Assembly (NCBI GenBank): GCA_955652635.1
Contig: CATPBN010000184.1
Span: 1-10,921 of the forward strand
Length of the DNA stretch: 10,921 nucleotides
Source: an uncultured Gemmatimonadaceae bacterium
GTDB taxonomy: Bacteria > Gemmatimonadota > Gemmatimonadetes > Gemmatimonadales > Gemmatimonadaceae
Direction: 5' to 3'
The notes under the pieces were generated by a model, which was not told the origin of the DNA, did not search any database, and saw only the letters and a program-made list of their open reading frames with translations. Below, in pieces: positions 1-9,361 of this stretch (position 1 is the first letter of the stretch; each line of letters starts with the position of its first letter). Position numbers and translations under genes: made by a program.

Positions 1-1
1 C

Positions 2-277
2 AGGCGGATTTTCTTCGCTCAGGGTCTCTTGATTGGTGTCGTGGGCACCGTGTTCGGACTCTTGCTCGGATTTGGGGCGGCGCTCGCGCTCGACAGGTAC
101 CAGTTCATCAAGCTCGATCCGACGGTCTACTTCATCGATCACCTGCCGGTTTCGACGCAGCCTATGGACGTGATGTGGATCATCCTCGCCAGCATTGCAA
201 TCGCGGCGGTCGCTACGATGTATCCATCCGTGCAAGCTTCGCGGCTCTTTCCGATCGAGGCGATCCGACACGAATGA
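2..277 (+). CDS. LolC/LolE-family lipoprotein-releasing ABC transporter permease, C-terminal part
   Basis: Only the last 91 residues are visible; the reading frame is open to the left edge, so the gene begins outside the window. The fragment has a hydrophobic segment at about residues 9-30 of the fragment, a short periplasmic-looking stretch containing YFIDHLPV, a second hydrophobic segment at about 55-75, and an ending of the form ATMYPSVQASRLFPIEAIRHE. That layout and ending (YPxxxAsRlxPieAiR.E) are typical of the C-terminus of the FtsX-like LolC/LolE permeases, which extract lipoproteins from the inner membrane and hand them to LolA. The stop codon overlaps the lolD start by 4 nt (ATGA), which supports the assignment because permease and ATPase are normally co-translated. 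Whether it is LolC, LolE or a single LolF-type permease cannot be told from this part. Macrolide-export (MacB-like) permeases share the fold, but the YFIDHLPV stretch favours Lol. Confidence 0.85.
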   Translation, partial: RRIFFAQGLLIGVVGTVFGLLLGFGAALALDRYQFIKLDPTVYFIDHLPVSTQPMDVMWIILASIAIAAVATMYPSVQASRLFPIEAIRHE

Positions 278-978
278 CGATGACCGTACTCGAGGCGCAC
301 GACGTCTACAAGACCTACGTCGGTGGCGATGGGAACGCACTCCATGTTCTCAACGGTGTGAACCTCTCCGTTCAGCGAGGTGAGATGATCGCCATCGTCG
401 GCGCGAGCGGCGCTGGCAAGAGCACGCTGATGCACGTCCTCGGGGCACTGGACAAGCCAACGCGCGGCTATGTTGTAATTGGAGGTGAGCCGATTCACGG
501 CCGCGACGAGCGTGAGCTTGGACAGCTCAGGAACCGCACCGTGGGGTTCGTATTCCAGTTTCATCACCTGCTCCGTGAGTTCTCGGCTCTCGAGAATGTG
601 ATGATGCCGCTCAGAATCGGCGGGCGATCGGAGGAATCGGCGAGGGGCCGCGCGGCGGAGCTGCTCGCGCGAGTCGGTCTCAGCGCCCGAATGTCGCATC
701 GCCCCGGCGAGCTATCCGGCGGCGAGCAGCAGCGCACGGCGGTCGCGCGCGCGCTGGCGATGGATCCGCAGATCGTTCTCGCCGACGAGCCGTCGGGAAA
801 TCTGGATCGCGCGAATGCCGAGAATTTGCACGAGTTGTTGAGCGAGGTCGTCAATGACCTCGAGATCGGGATGGTCGTCGTTACTCACAACCGCTCTCTC
901 GCCGCGCGCGCGAGCAAAGTGCTGCTCCTCGAGGGTGGTCAATTGAGTCGTACTGCAGTCGATGAGGTCGTGGTATAA
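274..978 (+). CDS. lolD: Lipoprotein-releasing system ATP-binding protein LolD
   Basis: This 234-residue ABC ATPase has every expected motif: Walker A GASGAGKST at 43-51, Q-loop glutamine at about 95, signature LSGGEQQ at 147-153, Walker B IVLADEP at 167-173 with SGNLD following, and H-loop His205 in VVTHN. Size and motif spelling fit the LolD/MacB/FtsE group; the overlapping LolC/E-type permease upstream makes LolD the best name. It would hydrolyse ATP at the cytoplasmic face of the inner membrane to drive lipoprotein release to LolA. The start is the ATG overlapping the permease stop; a second ATG at 280 is possible and would drop two residues. The reading frame is open further upstream, but that part lies inside the permease gene and does not resemble an ABC N-terminus. 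Its stop codon directly abuts the mcsA start. Confidence 0.9.
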   Translation: MTMTVLEAHDVYKTYVGGDGNALHVLNGVNLSVQRGEMIAIVGASGAGKSTLMHVLGALDKPTRGYVVIGGEPIHGRDERELGQLRNRTVGFVFQFHHLLREFSALENVMMPLRIGGRSEESARGRAAELLARVGLSARMSHRPGELSGGEQQRTAVARALAMDPQIVLADEPSGNLDRANAENLHELLSEVVNDLEIGMVVVTHNRSLAARASKVLLLEGGQLSRTAVDEVVV

Positions 979-1464
979 ATGGTTTGTGATCTGTGCAAGA
1001 ATGGCGAAGCTGTGATCCAGCTCACGGAGATCGAGGGGAGCGGGGTCAGGCAGCTGCATCTATGCGAGAAGTGCGCTGCCGAGCGCGGGGTCGAGACGAC
1101 GTTGAGCGCGGCGAAGCCCCAGATCAACAATTTTCTGCAGACAATCCACGAGCAGATGCCCGGCGCCAAGGGCGAGCCCGTGCATTGCTCGTTCTGTTCG
1201 TCGACTCTGGCAGACTTTCGCGCGACCGGTCGACTTGGATGCGCGCACTGCTACGAAACATTCGAGGGCAGCCTGCGCGACCTTCTGCGCAGGGTTCACG
1301 GCAACTCGCGGCACATAGGGCGTCGCTACGTCGCGCCATTGCCTTCTGAGCTCCCTCACGTCTCGAGCGCCACCGAGCTTCGCGATCGACTCAAGCGCGC
1401 AATCGAATCGGAGCAGTTCGAGCTCGCCGCCGATCTGCGCGACAAGCTTCGGGGAATTGAATAA
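979..1464 (+). CDS. mcsA: McsA, zinc-finger and UVR-motif activator of protein arginine kinase
   Basis: The 161-residue protein has four CxxC pairs (C3/C6, C29/C32, C70/C73, C88/C91) and no other cysteines, as expected for McsA, which uses two zinc-binding modules to bind and activate McsB. Between the zinc part and the C-terminus lies RRVHGNSRHIG, close to the conserved HG-x-x-x-H-x-G stretch of the family. Residues about 131-161 form a UVR motif (LRDRLKRAIESEQFELAADL), the short helical hairpin also found in UvrB/UvrC and in the ClpC middle domain. It is somewhat shorter than the roughly 185-residue Bacillus protein. The ATG follows the lolD TAA with no gap; GAGGT at 964-968 can serve as ribosome binding site. 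It overlaps mcsB by one base (TAATG). The identity is secure because the kinase and ClpC follow directly. Confidence 0.9.
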   Translation: MVCDLCKNGEAVIQLTEIEGSGVRQLHLCEKCAAERGVETTLSAAKPQINNFLQTIHEQMPGAKGEPVHCSFCSSTLADFRATGRLGCAHCYETFEGSLRDLLRRVHGNSRHIGRRYVAPLPSELPHVSSATELRDRLKRAIESEQFELAADLRDKLRGIE

Positions 1465-2534
1465 TGCTCGACCTTACACTGCTTCCCGACGGCGGCGCCA
1501 GCTGGCTCGACGCTTCGGGCGAGCACGCGGATATCGTGATCTCGACTAGGATTCGGCTGGCGAGAAACCTGGAAGGCTACGCGTTTACCCCGAGGGCGCG
1601 CGACGGTGAGCGTCTGAGGATTCTGACCCAGGTCCGGGAAGCGTTCGCGGGTCTACAGTCGATAGAAGACGGCGTCCTGCTTCGAGTGGATGAGCTCCCG
1701 CCGGAAGACAGGCTTCTTCTCCACGAGCGTCACGTGGTGAGCAAAGAGCTTGCGGGCCTGAACGAGCAGCCAGTTCGGACGGGTGCTGCCGTTTACCTCT
1801 CCCGCGGGGTGGGGATCATGGTAAACGAAGAAGATCATCTTCGTCTCCAGGCGCTCCACTCGGGGTTTCACGTCGCTGACGCTTTCGGCGTACTGGAGCG
1901 CTTGGACTCCGAGCTGGGAAACAAGGTTCCCTACGCGTTTCACAGCGAGTTCGGCTACCTCACCGCCTGTCCGACGAACGTCGGAACCGGGCTCCGGGCC
2001 TCGGTTCTGATCCACCTGCCGGGCCTCGTTTTGACCAAGGAAATCGGGAGAGTGCTCGCCGGGCTGCAACAGGTGGGACTCACTTACCGCGGCATGTATG
2101 GCGAGGGGAGCGAAGTTGTCGGGAATTTCTTTCAGATCTCAAACCAGACGACGCTGGGCAGATCGGAAGGCGAGTTACTTGATTACCTCGTGCGCGTCGT
2201 TACTCATGTAATCGAGAGAGAAGAAGAAGCGCGACGGGTCCTGTTGCGCGATGCGGGTTATATTATTGAAGACAAGCTTTGGCGCGCCTTTGGCACGCTG
2301 CGATATGCACGCAGCTTGAGCTTCGATGAAGCGATGAACTATCTGAGCGGCGTGCGACTGGCTGTCGGTCTGAAACTGATAAGCGGTCTCAGTGTATATA
2401 CCCTCAACAAGCTCCTGATATTTAGTCAGTTGGCGCACCTCAGCCACACCGAGGGACGGGCACTGACGGAAAGCGAAGCGAATGTCGCACGCGCTCGTTA
2501 CGTGCGGGAGACGCTGGCTCGAGAGGCGGAGTAA
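1464..2534 (+). CDS. mcsB: Protein arginine kinase McsB
   Basis: The 356-residue protein matches the phosphagen-kinase fold of McsB, which transfers phosphate from ATP to arginines in proteins and so marks them for ClpC-ClpP. Visible landmarks are the ATP-binding STRIRLAR at 27-34, the catalytic-acid segment NEEDH at 121-125, the CPTNVGTGLRAS segment with Cys169, RGMYGEGSEVVGNFFQISNQ at about 209-228, and a C-terminal helical domain. Length is near that of the Bacillus enzyme (about 363). The start ATG overlaps the mcsA stop by one base; GGGGA at 1451-1455 is a modest ribosome binding site. One oddity: the C-terminal phosphoarginine-sensing motif RDxxRA of Bacillus/Geobacillus McsB reads ANVARA here (339-344), so its first two residues are changed. 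The catalytic segments look intact, so I expect an active kinase with possibly altered feedback control. Creatine or arginine kinases are excluded by the mcsA and clpC neighbours. Confidence 0.93.
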   Translation: MLDLTLLPDGGASWLDASGEHADIVISTRIRLARNLEGYAFTPRARDGERLRILTQVREAFAGLQSIEDGVLLRVDELPPEDRLLLHERHVVSKELAGLNEQPVRTGAAVYLSRGVGIMVNEEDHLRLQALHSGFHVADAFGVLERLDSELGNKVPYAFHSEFGYLTACPTNVGTGLRASVLIHLPGLVLTKEIGRVLAGLQQVGLTYRGMYGEGSEVVGNFFQISNQTTLGRSEGELLDYLVRVVTHVIEREEEARRVLLRDAGYIIEDKLWRAFGTLRYARSLSFDEAMNYLSGVRLAVGLKLISGLSVYTLNKLLIFSQLAHLSHTEGRALTESEANVARARYVRETLAREAE

Positions 2535-2606
2535 TGGGTAGCGGGTAATCACGCGCGCCGCAGTGATCGACACTGTCACGCACGCGAAGGAACTAGCTCC
2601 CGCACT

Positions 2607-2610
2607 GAGG
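2607..2610 (+). promoter_or_regulatory. Ribosome binding site deciding the clpC start
   Basis: GAGG lies 9 nt before the ATG at 2620. The frame is open upstream to a GTG at 2563, but that GTG has no purine-rich site before it, and the 19 extra residues are not part of the conserved ClpC N-domain. This favours ATG 2620. The 85-nt gap between mcsB and clpC otherwise shows no convincing promoter, CIRCE element or CtsR-type heptad repeat. Confidence 0.6.
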
Positions 2611-2619
2611 ATCGCAGAG

Positions 2620-5118
<2,499 letters not shown>

Positions 5119-5139
5119 AACCAACCTGCCGCAAGACAC

Positions 5140-5182
5140 GGGGCCGGAGGAGAGAAGCAACTCTCCTCCGGCCCCTTTGTCT
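5140..5182 (+). terminator. Rho-independent terminator after clpC
   Basis: A perfect 15-bp inverted repeat (ggggccggaggagag at 5140-5154, ctctcctccggcccc at 5161-5175) with a 6-nt loop (aagcaa) is followed by tttgtct. It begins 21 nt after the clpC stop codon. The T tract follows only on the + strand side, so it acts for the clpC direction. It separates the lol-mcs-clp operon from the bam-lpx operon. Confidence 0.93.
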
Positions 5183-5230
5183 AATGAGGATACTCGCCGC
5201 CGAGCGGGACCTCTCGAAAACCCAATAGTG

Positions 5231-5238
5231 TATATTTG
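5231..5238 (+). promoter_or_regulatory. Possible bamA promoter -10 (-7) box, TATATTTG
   Basis: The 68-nt stretch between the terminator and the bamA ATG contains TATATTTG, which fits TAnnTTTG, the -7 box consensus of Bacteroidetes primary sigma factor promoters, and is also close to TATAAT. No clear upstream box (TTG-type -33 or -35) is seen at the usual distance. If used, transcription would begin almost at the ATG at 5243, giving a leaderless or near-leaderless mRNA, which agrees with the lack of any Shine-Dalgarno sequence before that ATG. A promoter is needed here because a strong terminator lies just upstream; its exact position is inference. Confidence 0.4.
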
Positions 5239-5242
5239 TGTG

Positions 5243-7666
5243 ATGCGAAAATTTGCTTCATATGTGCTGGCGTTCGTCGCAGCGAGCGCGGCTCCTTTGT
5301 ACGCCCAGGAGACCGCGCCCGGTGCCTGCTCGACGCCTGAATCAATAGTTGTGAGCGGAAACGCTCGGGTGGACTCCGCTGCGATTCGGTCCACCGCGAG
5401 CCTGTCCGCCGGTACCCAGCTCAACGTCCACGACATCCAGGCCGCAATCAAGGCGGTCTATGGCACCGCTCAGTTCGACGACGTCCAAATCGTCTGCCGA
5501 ATTGCGCCGACGACCAACAAGGCCACTCTGGTAATTCAGGTGCGCGAGCGGCCGGTTCTTACCAGCTACAGGGTGATCGGCGCCAACAAGGTGTCCCCCA
5601 AAGACGTAAAGGAAAAGCTCGCATTTCCCACGGGTGGCCCGGTCGATCCCGGCAAGATTGCCAAGGCCGTCGCGAGCGCTGACTCTCTCTACGAGAGCAA
5701 CGGTTATTACCTCGCGCGAATCAAGCCCGAATCGACGCTCGTTGATGGCAAGCTCTCGATCGACTTCCATATCGATGAGGGGCGCCGCCTCGCTGTCTCG
5801 GGCATCCGGATCAACGGAAACAGGAACATCTCGGATGCGGACATCGTTTCGGCCATGGAAACGAAGCCGGAGGGATTCCTCTTCACACGCAACGGAGAGT
5901 TCGACGACGCGAAGTATGCGAGCGACTTGAGCGAGCACATCCCGCAGCTCTACTCGAGCCGTGGCTTCATCGACTTCAGGATCCTCAAGGACACCCTGAT
6001 CGTCGACCGCGCGAACGGAAAGGGGTTGATCGACATCACCGTCAGCGAAGGCCCCCGTTATACGGTCGGCAACTTCGAGGTGCTGGGCAACCGTCGCTTC
6101 TCCACTGAGCAGATCGGCACGTTCTATCCTTTCGGCAAGAATCAGCAAGCGACTATCAGCCAGCGCACGGTGGGGATCCTGCGCCGCAGCTACGTCAATC
6201 CCCCGAACACCTTCGATGCCGCGAAATGGGAAGACGCGCAGCAGAAACTCGCTGAGGCCTACAACGACGAAGGGTACATCTACGCGCAGGTGCGACCCGT
6301 GATGGAGCGGGTGCCGAGCACCGATTCCGTGCGAAAGGTGAATCTCCGCTGGGAGATCGACGAGCGCTCACCGGCCATAGTGAACCGGATCGAGATCGTT
6401 GGCAACGACTACACACACGAGTCCTGCATTCGAGAGCAGATCGTGTTGGCCCCCGGCCAGGTCTTCAACCGCAACTATCTGATCCGCAGCTATCAGAATA
6501 TCGGCAACCTGAACTTCTTCGAGACGCCGATGCCTGCGCCCGATACGAAGCCAAGTGGCGATCAGGGCGACGTGGACATCGTCTTCACCGTGAAGGAGAA
6601 GCGTACAGGAAACGTGAATTTCGGCGCGTCGATGGGACAGGGTACGGGTCTCGGCGGATTCATCGGACTCGACCAGCCGAACCTCCTCGGGCGGTGCAAG
6701 CGGGCCCAGGTGCAGTGGCAGTTCGGGCGCTACATCAATGATTTCAACGCGACGTACAGCGATCCGAACATTCGCCAGTCGCGCATCTCAGGAAGCCTCA
6801 CCGCCTACAACAGCCGCTCGCGTTTCCAGATTGCTGAGCTGGGCGGGGCGACCCGCACCGGTGGCCAGGTTCAGCTTGGGTTCCCCGTGCCGAGCTCTCT
6901 CTACACGCGGCTCTACGTCTCCTACGGGGGCGAGAAAGTGAAGTACGAGAGCACCGGACTGCTCGGAACAGTGGCCAACGCGTGCAAGAACTGTTTCCGT
7001 TCCACACTCGGCTTCACCGCGACGCACGATACACGAACCGGCCTTCCGTTCCCGGCCGACGGTGGTCTCCAGTCGTTCAACGCGCAGTTCAACGGTGGGC
7101 CCCTCGGCGGCACAGCGGCGTTCCAACGCTACACGACAGAGCTGCGCTCCTTCGCGCCGATCGGTACTATCGGCGGCAGCCTTCTGGGCGGCGAGCCGAT
7201 GATGTTCATTGTCGGGTTGTCGGCCAAAGCAGGCGCAGTATTCGGCGACACGGGACCGTTCTTCTATTCGCAGGCGTTCACTCTTGGCGGAACTCAGTAC
7301 GGCGAACAGCTGCGCGGGTACGACGAATTTTCGATAACGCCCAACGGATACGACCCGAGCGCGAACCAGAATCAGGCAAGTCGCTCGTCGTTCGGAAACG
7401 CGTACTTTACGGGGACCGGAGAGATCGGACTCAGGATCAACCAGTCGCTGTACTTGAACACCTTCTTCGAAGGCGGCAATGTTTGGAACAAGCCCCGCGA
7501 GTTCGACCCGACGCGTCTGTTCAGAAGCGCGGGCTTCGGGGTCAGCACGTTGAGTCCGCTCGGGCCTTTGGGAGTGGACGTCGGGTATGGTTTCGACAAA
7601 GTTGACACTGCGGGGCGGCCGGCACCTGGCTGGAAGCTCCACTTCAAGCTCGGACAATTCTTCTAA
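5243..7666 (+). CDS. bamA: Outer membrane protein assembly factor BamA
   Basis: The 807-residue protein starts with a signal peptide (MRKFASYVLAFVAASAAPLYA, cleavage near residue 21-22). Five POTRA domains follow, at about 33-102, 104-179, 181-271, 273-374 and 377-452, with typical spellings such as VSGNARV, VIGANKV, INGNRNISDADI, VLGNRRFS and IVGNDYT. The 16-strand Omp85 barrel runs from about 456 to the end. LRGY at 690-693 corresponds to the conserved VRGF/Y loop-6 motif, and the last strand ends in ...KLGQFF with a terminal phenylalanine, a good outer-membrane beta signal. BamA folds and inserts barrel proteins in the outer membrane. I chose ATG 5243 because it starts exactly at the signal peptide; the open frame upstream to 5177 overlaps the terminator. 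No ribosome binding site precedes this ATG. The barrel carries a CxxC pair (C581, C584) in what is probably a loop. A chaperone gene follows after 13 nt. Confidence 0.95.
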   Translation: MRKFASYVLAFVAASAAPLYAQETAPGACSTPESIVVSGNARVDSAAIRSTASLSAGTQLNVHDIQAAIKAVYGTAQFDDVQIVCRIAPTTNKATLVIQVRERPVLTSYRVIGANKVSPKDVKEKLAFPTGGPVDPGKIAKAVASADSLYESNGYYLARIKPESTLVDGKLSIDFHIDEGRRLAVSGIRINGNRNISDADIVSAMETKPEGFLFTRNGEFDDAKYASDLSEHIPQLYSSRGFIDFRILKDTLIVDRANGKGLIDITVSEGPRYTVGNFEVLGNRRFSTEQIGTFYPFGKNQQATISQRTVGILRRSYVNPPNTFDAAKWEDAQQKLAEAYNDEGYIYAQVRPVMERVPSTDSVRKVNLRWEIDERSPAIVNRIEIVGNDYTHESCIREQIVLAPGQVFNRNYLIRSYQNIGNLNFFETPMPAPDTKPSGDQGDVDIVFTVKEKRTGNVNFGASMGQGTGLGGFIGLDQPNLLGRCKRAQVQWQFGRYINDFNATYSDPNIRQSRISGSLTAYNSRSRFQIAELGGATRTGGQVQLGFPVPSSLYTRLYVSYGGEKVKYESTGLLGTVANACKNCFRSTLGFTATHDTRTGLPFPADGGLQSFNAQFNGGPLGGTAAFQRYTTELRSFAPIGTIGGSLLGGEPMMFIVGLSAKAGAVFGDTGPFFYSQAFTLGGTQYGEQLRGYDEFSITPNGYDPSANQNQASRSSFGNAYFTGTGEIGLRINQSLYLNTFFEGGNVWNKPREFDPTRLFRSAGFGVSTLSPLGPLGVDVGYGFDKVDTAGRPAPGWKLHFKLGQFF

Positions 7667-7679
7667 CACTGGAGTTATA

Positions 7680-8294
7680 ATGCGAGTGCTTCTTCGTGCG
7701 AGCTTGTTCGCACTGGCCACATCGCTGATCGTCACTGGAAGCGCAAGCGCGCAGGCGGCGCCGTCCGCCGCGCAGGTGCCGGTCAAGATTGGCTACATCA
7801 ATTCCGCTCTTCTCCTTCAGCAGGCCCCTGGCCGGGCCGAAGCGGAAGCGCAGTTCGACAGGGAAGTCGGTGCCTACCGGCAACAGCTCTCCCGAATGAA
7901 CGACTCACTCACGGCGCTCATGGCCGCATTCGACCGCGATGCTGGCAAGCTCGACACCACGACGCGCGCCGCGCGAGGCAAGGCGATTCGTGATCGCGAG
8001 GCCCAGTACCAGGACAGAGCACGTGGTCTTGACTCGACGATGCAGGCGAGACAGGCGCAGCTGGTGAAACCGATAATGGAGCGCGTTCAGGGCGTCATCG
8101 AAGCCATCCGCTCCGAGGACGGATACTCGATGATCCTCGATGTCGGCGCGCAAGCCAGCGTCGTGGTGGCCGCGGACAAGAGACTCGATCTCACCGATCG
8201 CGTTCTCGCGCGGCTCAAGTCGCAGAGCCCGCCCGCACCCCCGGCGAGCGGAGCCGTTCCACAGCCTGCGGGAGTGACTCGGCCGAAGAAGTGA
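7680..8294 (+). CDS. skp: OmpH/Skp family periplasmic chaperone
   Basis: This 204-residue protein has a signal peptide (MRVLLRASLFALATSLIVTG, AxA site at 22-24), then the family's opening PVKIGYINSALLLQQAP at about 34-50. A long, charged, Gln/Arg-rich helical region at about 50-135 would form the tentacle-like coiled coil, and a short beta part (YSMILDVGAQASVVVAADKRLDLT, about 149-172) closes the trimer core. The last 20 or so residues are Pro/Ala-rich and end in RPKK, a variable tail. Skp holds unfolded outer-membrane proteins in the periplasm on their way to BamA, encoded just before it. GGAG at 7671-7674 sits 5 nt before the ATG, supporting this start over an upstream in-frame one inside bamA. 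The stop codon overlaps the lpxD GTG start (GTGA). Sequence identity in this family is low, so the call rests on layout and context. Confidence 0.88.
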   Translation: MRVLLRASLFALATSLIVTGSASAQAAPSAAQVPVKIGYINSALLLQQAPGRAEAEAQFDREVGAYRQQLSRMNDSLTALMAAFDRDAGKLDTTTRAARGKAIRDREAQYQDRARGLDSTMQARQAQLVKPIMERVQGVIEAIRSEDGYSMILDVGAQASVVVAADKRLDLTDRVLARLKSQSPPAPPASGAVPQPAGVTRPKK

Positions 8295-8322
8295 ACCCGT
8301 CGCCCAAGTCCGGAAGTTCACT
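8290..8322 (+). promoter_or_regulatory. Predicted mRNA hairpin sequestering the lpxD start codon
   Basis: agtgaac at 8290-8296 and gttcact at 8316-8322 are a perfect 7-bp inverted repeat. Inside them ccg (8297-8299) can pair with cgg (8311-8313), leaving a 2-nt aa bulge and an 11-nt loop. The left arm contains both the lpxD GTG start (8291-8293) and the skp stop. Folding would hide the start codon; a ribosome finishing skp would open it, so it could tie LpxD synthesis to Skp translation. Function is inference. Confidence 0.4.
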
Positions 8323-9361
8323 CAGCGGTGATGGTGCTAGCACCATCACCGCTCTGGCTATTGCGGATCTCGTCTCGGGCGAGCTGATCGGCGACGGCGC
8401 GATCTCGGTGAGTGGTGTCGCTCCACTCGACCGCGCTCTTGCCTGTCATCTCAGCATTCTTTCGAGCGCCAGGTACGCGCCGATGCTGGCGAGCACCGGG
8501 GCCGGAATTGTCCTCATAGATCCGGAATTTCGCGACGCGCCGGGCGGGCCGCCCGCGAGAATAATCGTGAAGCAGCCATTGGAGAGGTTGTTTTCCCTGC
8601 TGCCCAGGCTTTATCCGGAGACACCGCTCCCACCTGGTGTCGCGGCGACAGCGCGCATTGGCAAGGGCGCGACGCTGGGGGAGCGGGTCTCGATCGCTGA
8701 GTACGCGGTCATCGGCCGAGCGTCAAAGATCGGTGCCGACTGCGTAATCGGAGCGCACTCAGTCGTGGGAGAAAAGGCGACTCTCGGTGATGGGTCGCGC
8801 CTCTGGCCCGGAGTGACGATCTACGCGGGCGCCACTCTCGGTAAACGCGTCGTGATCCATTCCGGAGCACGCATTGGCTGCGACGGGTTCGGCTACGTTT
8901 TCCGAGATGGTGCCCACAGCAAGATCCCGCACGTGGGGCGGTGCATCATCGGCGATGATGTCGAGATAGGCGCCAACACGACGATCGACCGCGGCAGCAT
9001 CGATGACACTGTGATCGGTAGCGGTACGAAGATCGACAATCTCGTACACATCGCCCACAACGTACGCATCGGCGAGAAATGCCTGTTGATGGCGCAGGTT
9101 GGCGTCGCCGGTTCGGTGACGATTGGTGATGGCGCAATCCTCGCCGGTCAGGCAGGGATCAGTGGGCATCTCAGTATCGGAGCGGGCGCAAGACTGGCAG
9201 CACAGGCGGGGGTGTTCGGCGACATCCCGGCTGGCGAAACGTGGTCCGTCTACCCTGCGCGCCCTCATCGCGACTCTCTTCGCGCCTCGGCCGCCGTGTT
9301 TAAATTGGCAGGAATGATCCGCCGCCTGGAGAAGCTGCTGGAAGACTCGGAAAGCAAGTGA
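8291..9361 (+). CDS. lpxD: UDP-3-O-(3-hydroxyacyl)glucosamine N-acyltransferase LpxD
   Basis: LpxD catalyses the third step of lipid A synthesis, adding the amide-linked hydroxyacyl chain from acyl-ACP to the product of LpxC. The 356-residue protein (E. coli has 341) has a variable head (1-20), the LpxD N-terminal uridine-binding domain (about 21-115, starting ALAIADLVSGELIGDG), then left-handed parallel beta-helix hexapeptide repeats (about 118-305) and a C-terminal helix (about 320-356, MIRRLEKLLEDSESK). Family motifs are GCDGFGYVF and DNLVHIAHNVRIGE; His256 corresponds to the catalytic His239 of E. coli LpxD. The only usable start is the GTG overlapping the skp stop (GTGA); no other ATG, GTG or TTG occurs in frame before the conserved domain, and no good Shine-Dalgarno is seen, so coupling to skp translation is likely. 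Codons 12-21 coincide with a perfect 30-bp palindrome. It overlaps the next gene by 4 nt. Confidence 0.95.
   Translation: MNPSPKSGSSLSGDGASTITALAIADLVSGELIGDGAISVSGVAPLDRALACHLSILSSARYAPMLASTGAGIVLIDPEFRDAPGGPPARIIVKQPLERLFSLLPRLYPETPLPPGVAATARIGKGATLGERVSIAEYAVIGRASKIGADCVIGAHSVVGEKATLGDGSRLWPGVTIYAGATLGKRVVIHSGARIGCDGFGYVFRDGAHSKIPHVGRCIIGDDVEIGANTTIDRGSIDDTVIGSGTKIDNLVHIAHNVRIGEKCLLMAQVGVAGSVTIGDGAILAGQAGISGHLSIGAGARLAAQAGVFGDIPAGETWSVYPARPHRDSLRASAAVFKLAGMIRRLEKLLEDSESK
8324..8353. repeat. Perfect 30-bp palindrome inside the lpxD 5' coding region
   Basis: agcggtgatggtgct (8324-8338) is followed without spacer by its exact reverse complement agcaccatcaccgct (8339-8353). It fills exactly ten codons of lpxD (S-G-D-G-A-S-T-I-T-A, residues 12-21), just before the conserved N-domain. 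One base separates it from the hairpin over the start codon. As RNA it would form a 13-bp stem with a CUAG loop; as DNA it is symmetric and could bind a dimeric protein. No U tract follows, so it is not a standard terminator. Confidence 0.9.

Noticed and set aside
2244..2400. AT-rich boxes (tatattatt, tatata) in the mcsB 3' part as a possible clpC promoter
   Set aside because: No upstream box stands at a proper distance (9 nt for the first, a poor ctgaaa at 19 nt for the second), and the positions lie well inside mcsB codons; not strong enough to call.
2563..2619. GTG at 2563 as the clpC start
   Set aside because: No ribosome binding site precedes it and the 19 added residues are outside the conserved N-domain, whereas ATG 2620 has GAGG at good spacing and begins exactly like known ClpC proteins.
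6788..7786. Open frame of 332 codons on the minus strand across the bamA end and skp start
   Set aside because: It crosses two well-supported genes in the opposite direction, shows no motif, no ribosome binding site and no matching promoter or terminator; best explained as a codon-bias shadow.
8541..8555. GC-rich 7-bp inverted repeat (cgggcgg / ccgcccg) inside lpxD
   Set aside because: Short, pure G/C arms in a GC-rich coding region occur easily by chance; it is not at a gene boundary and has no T tract.
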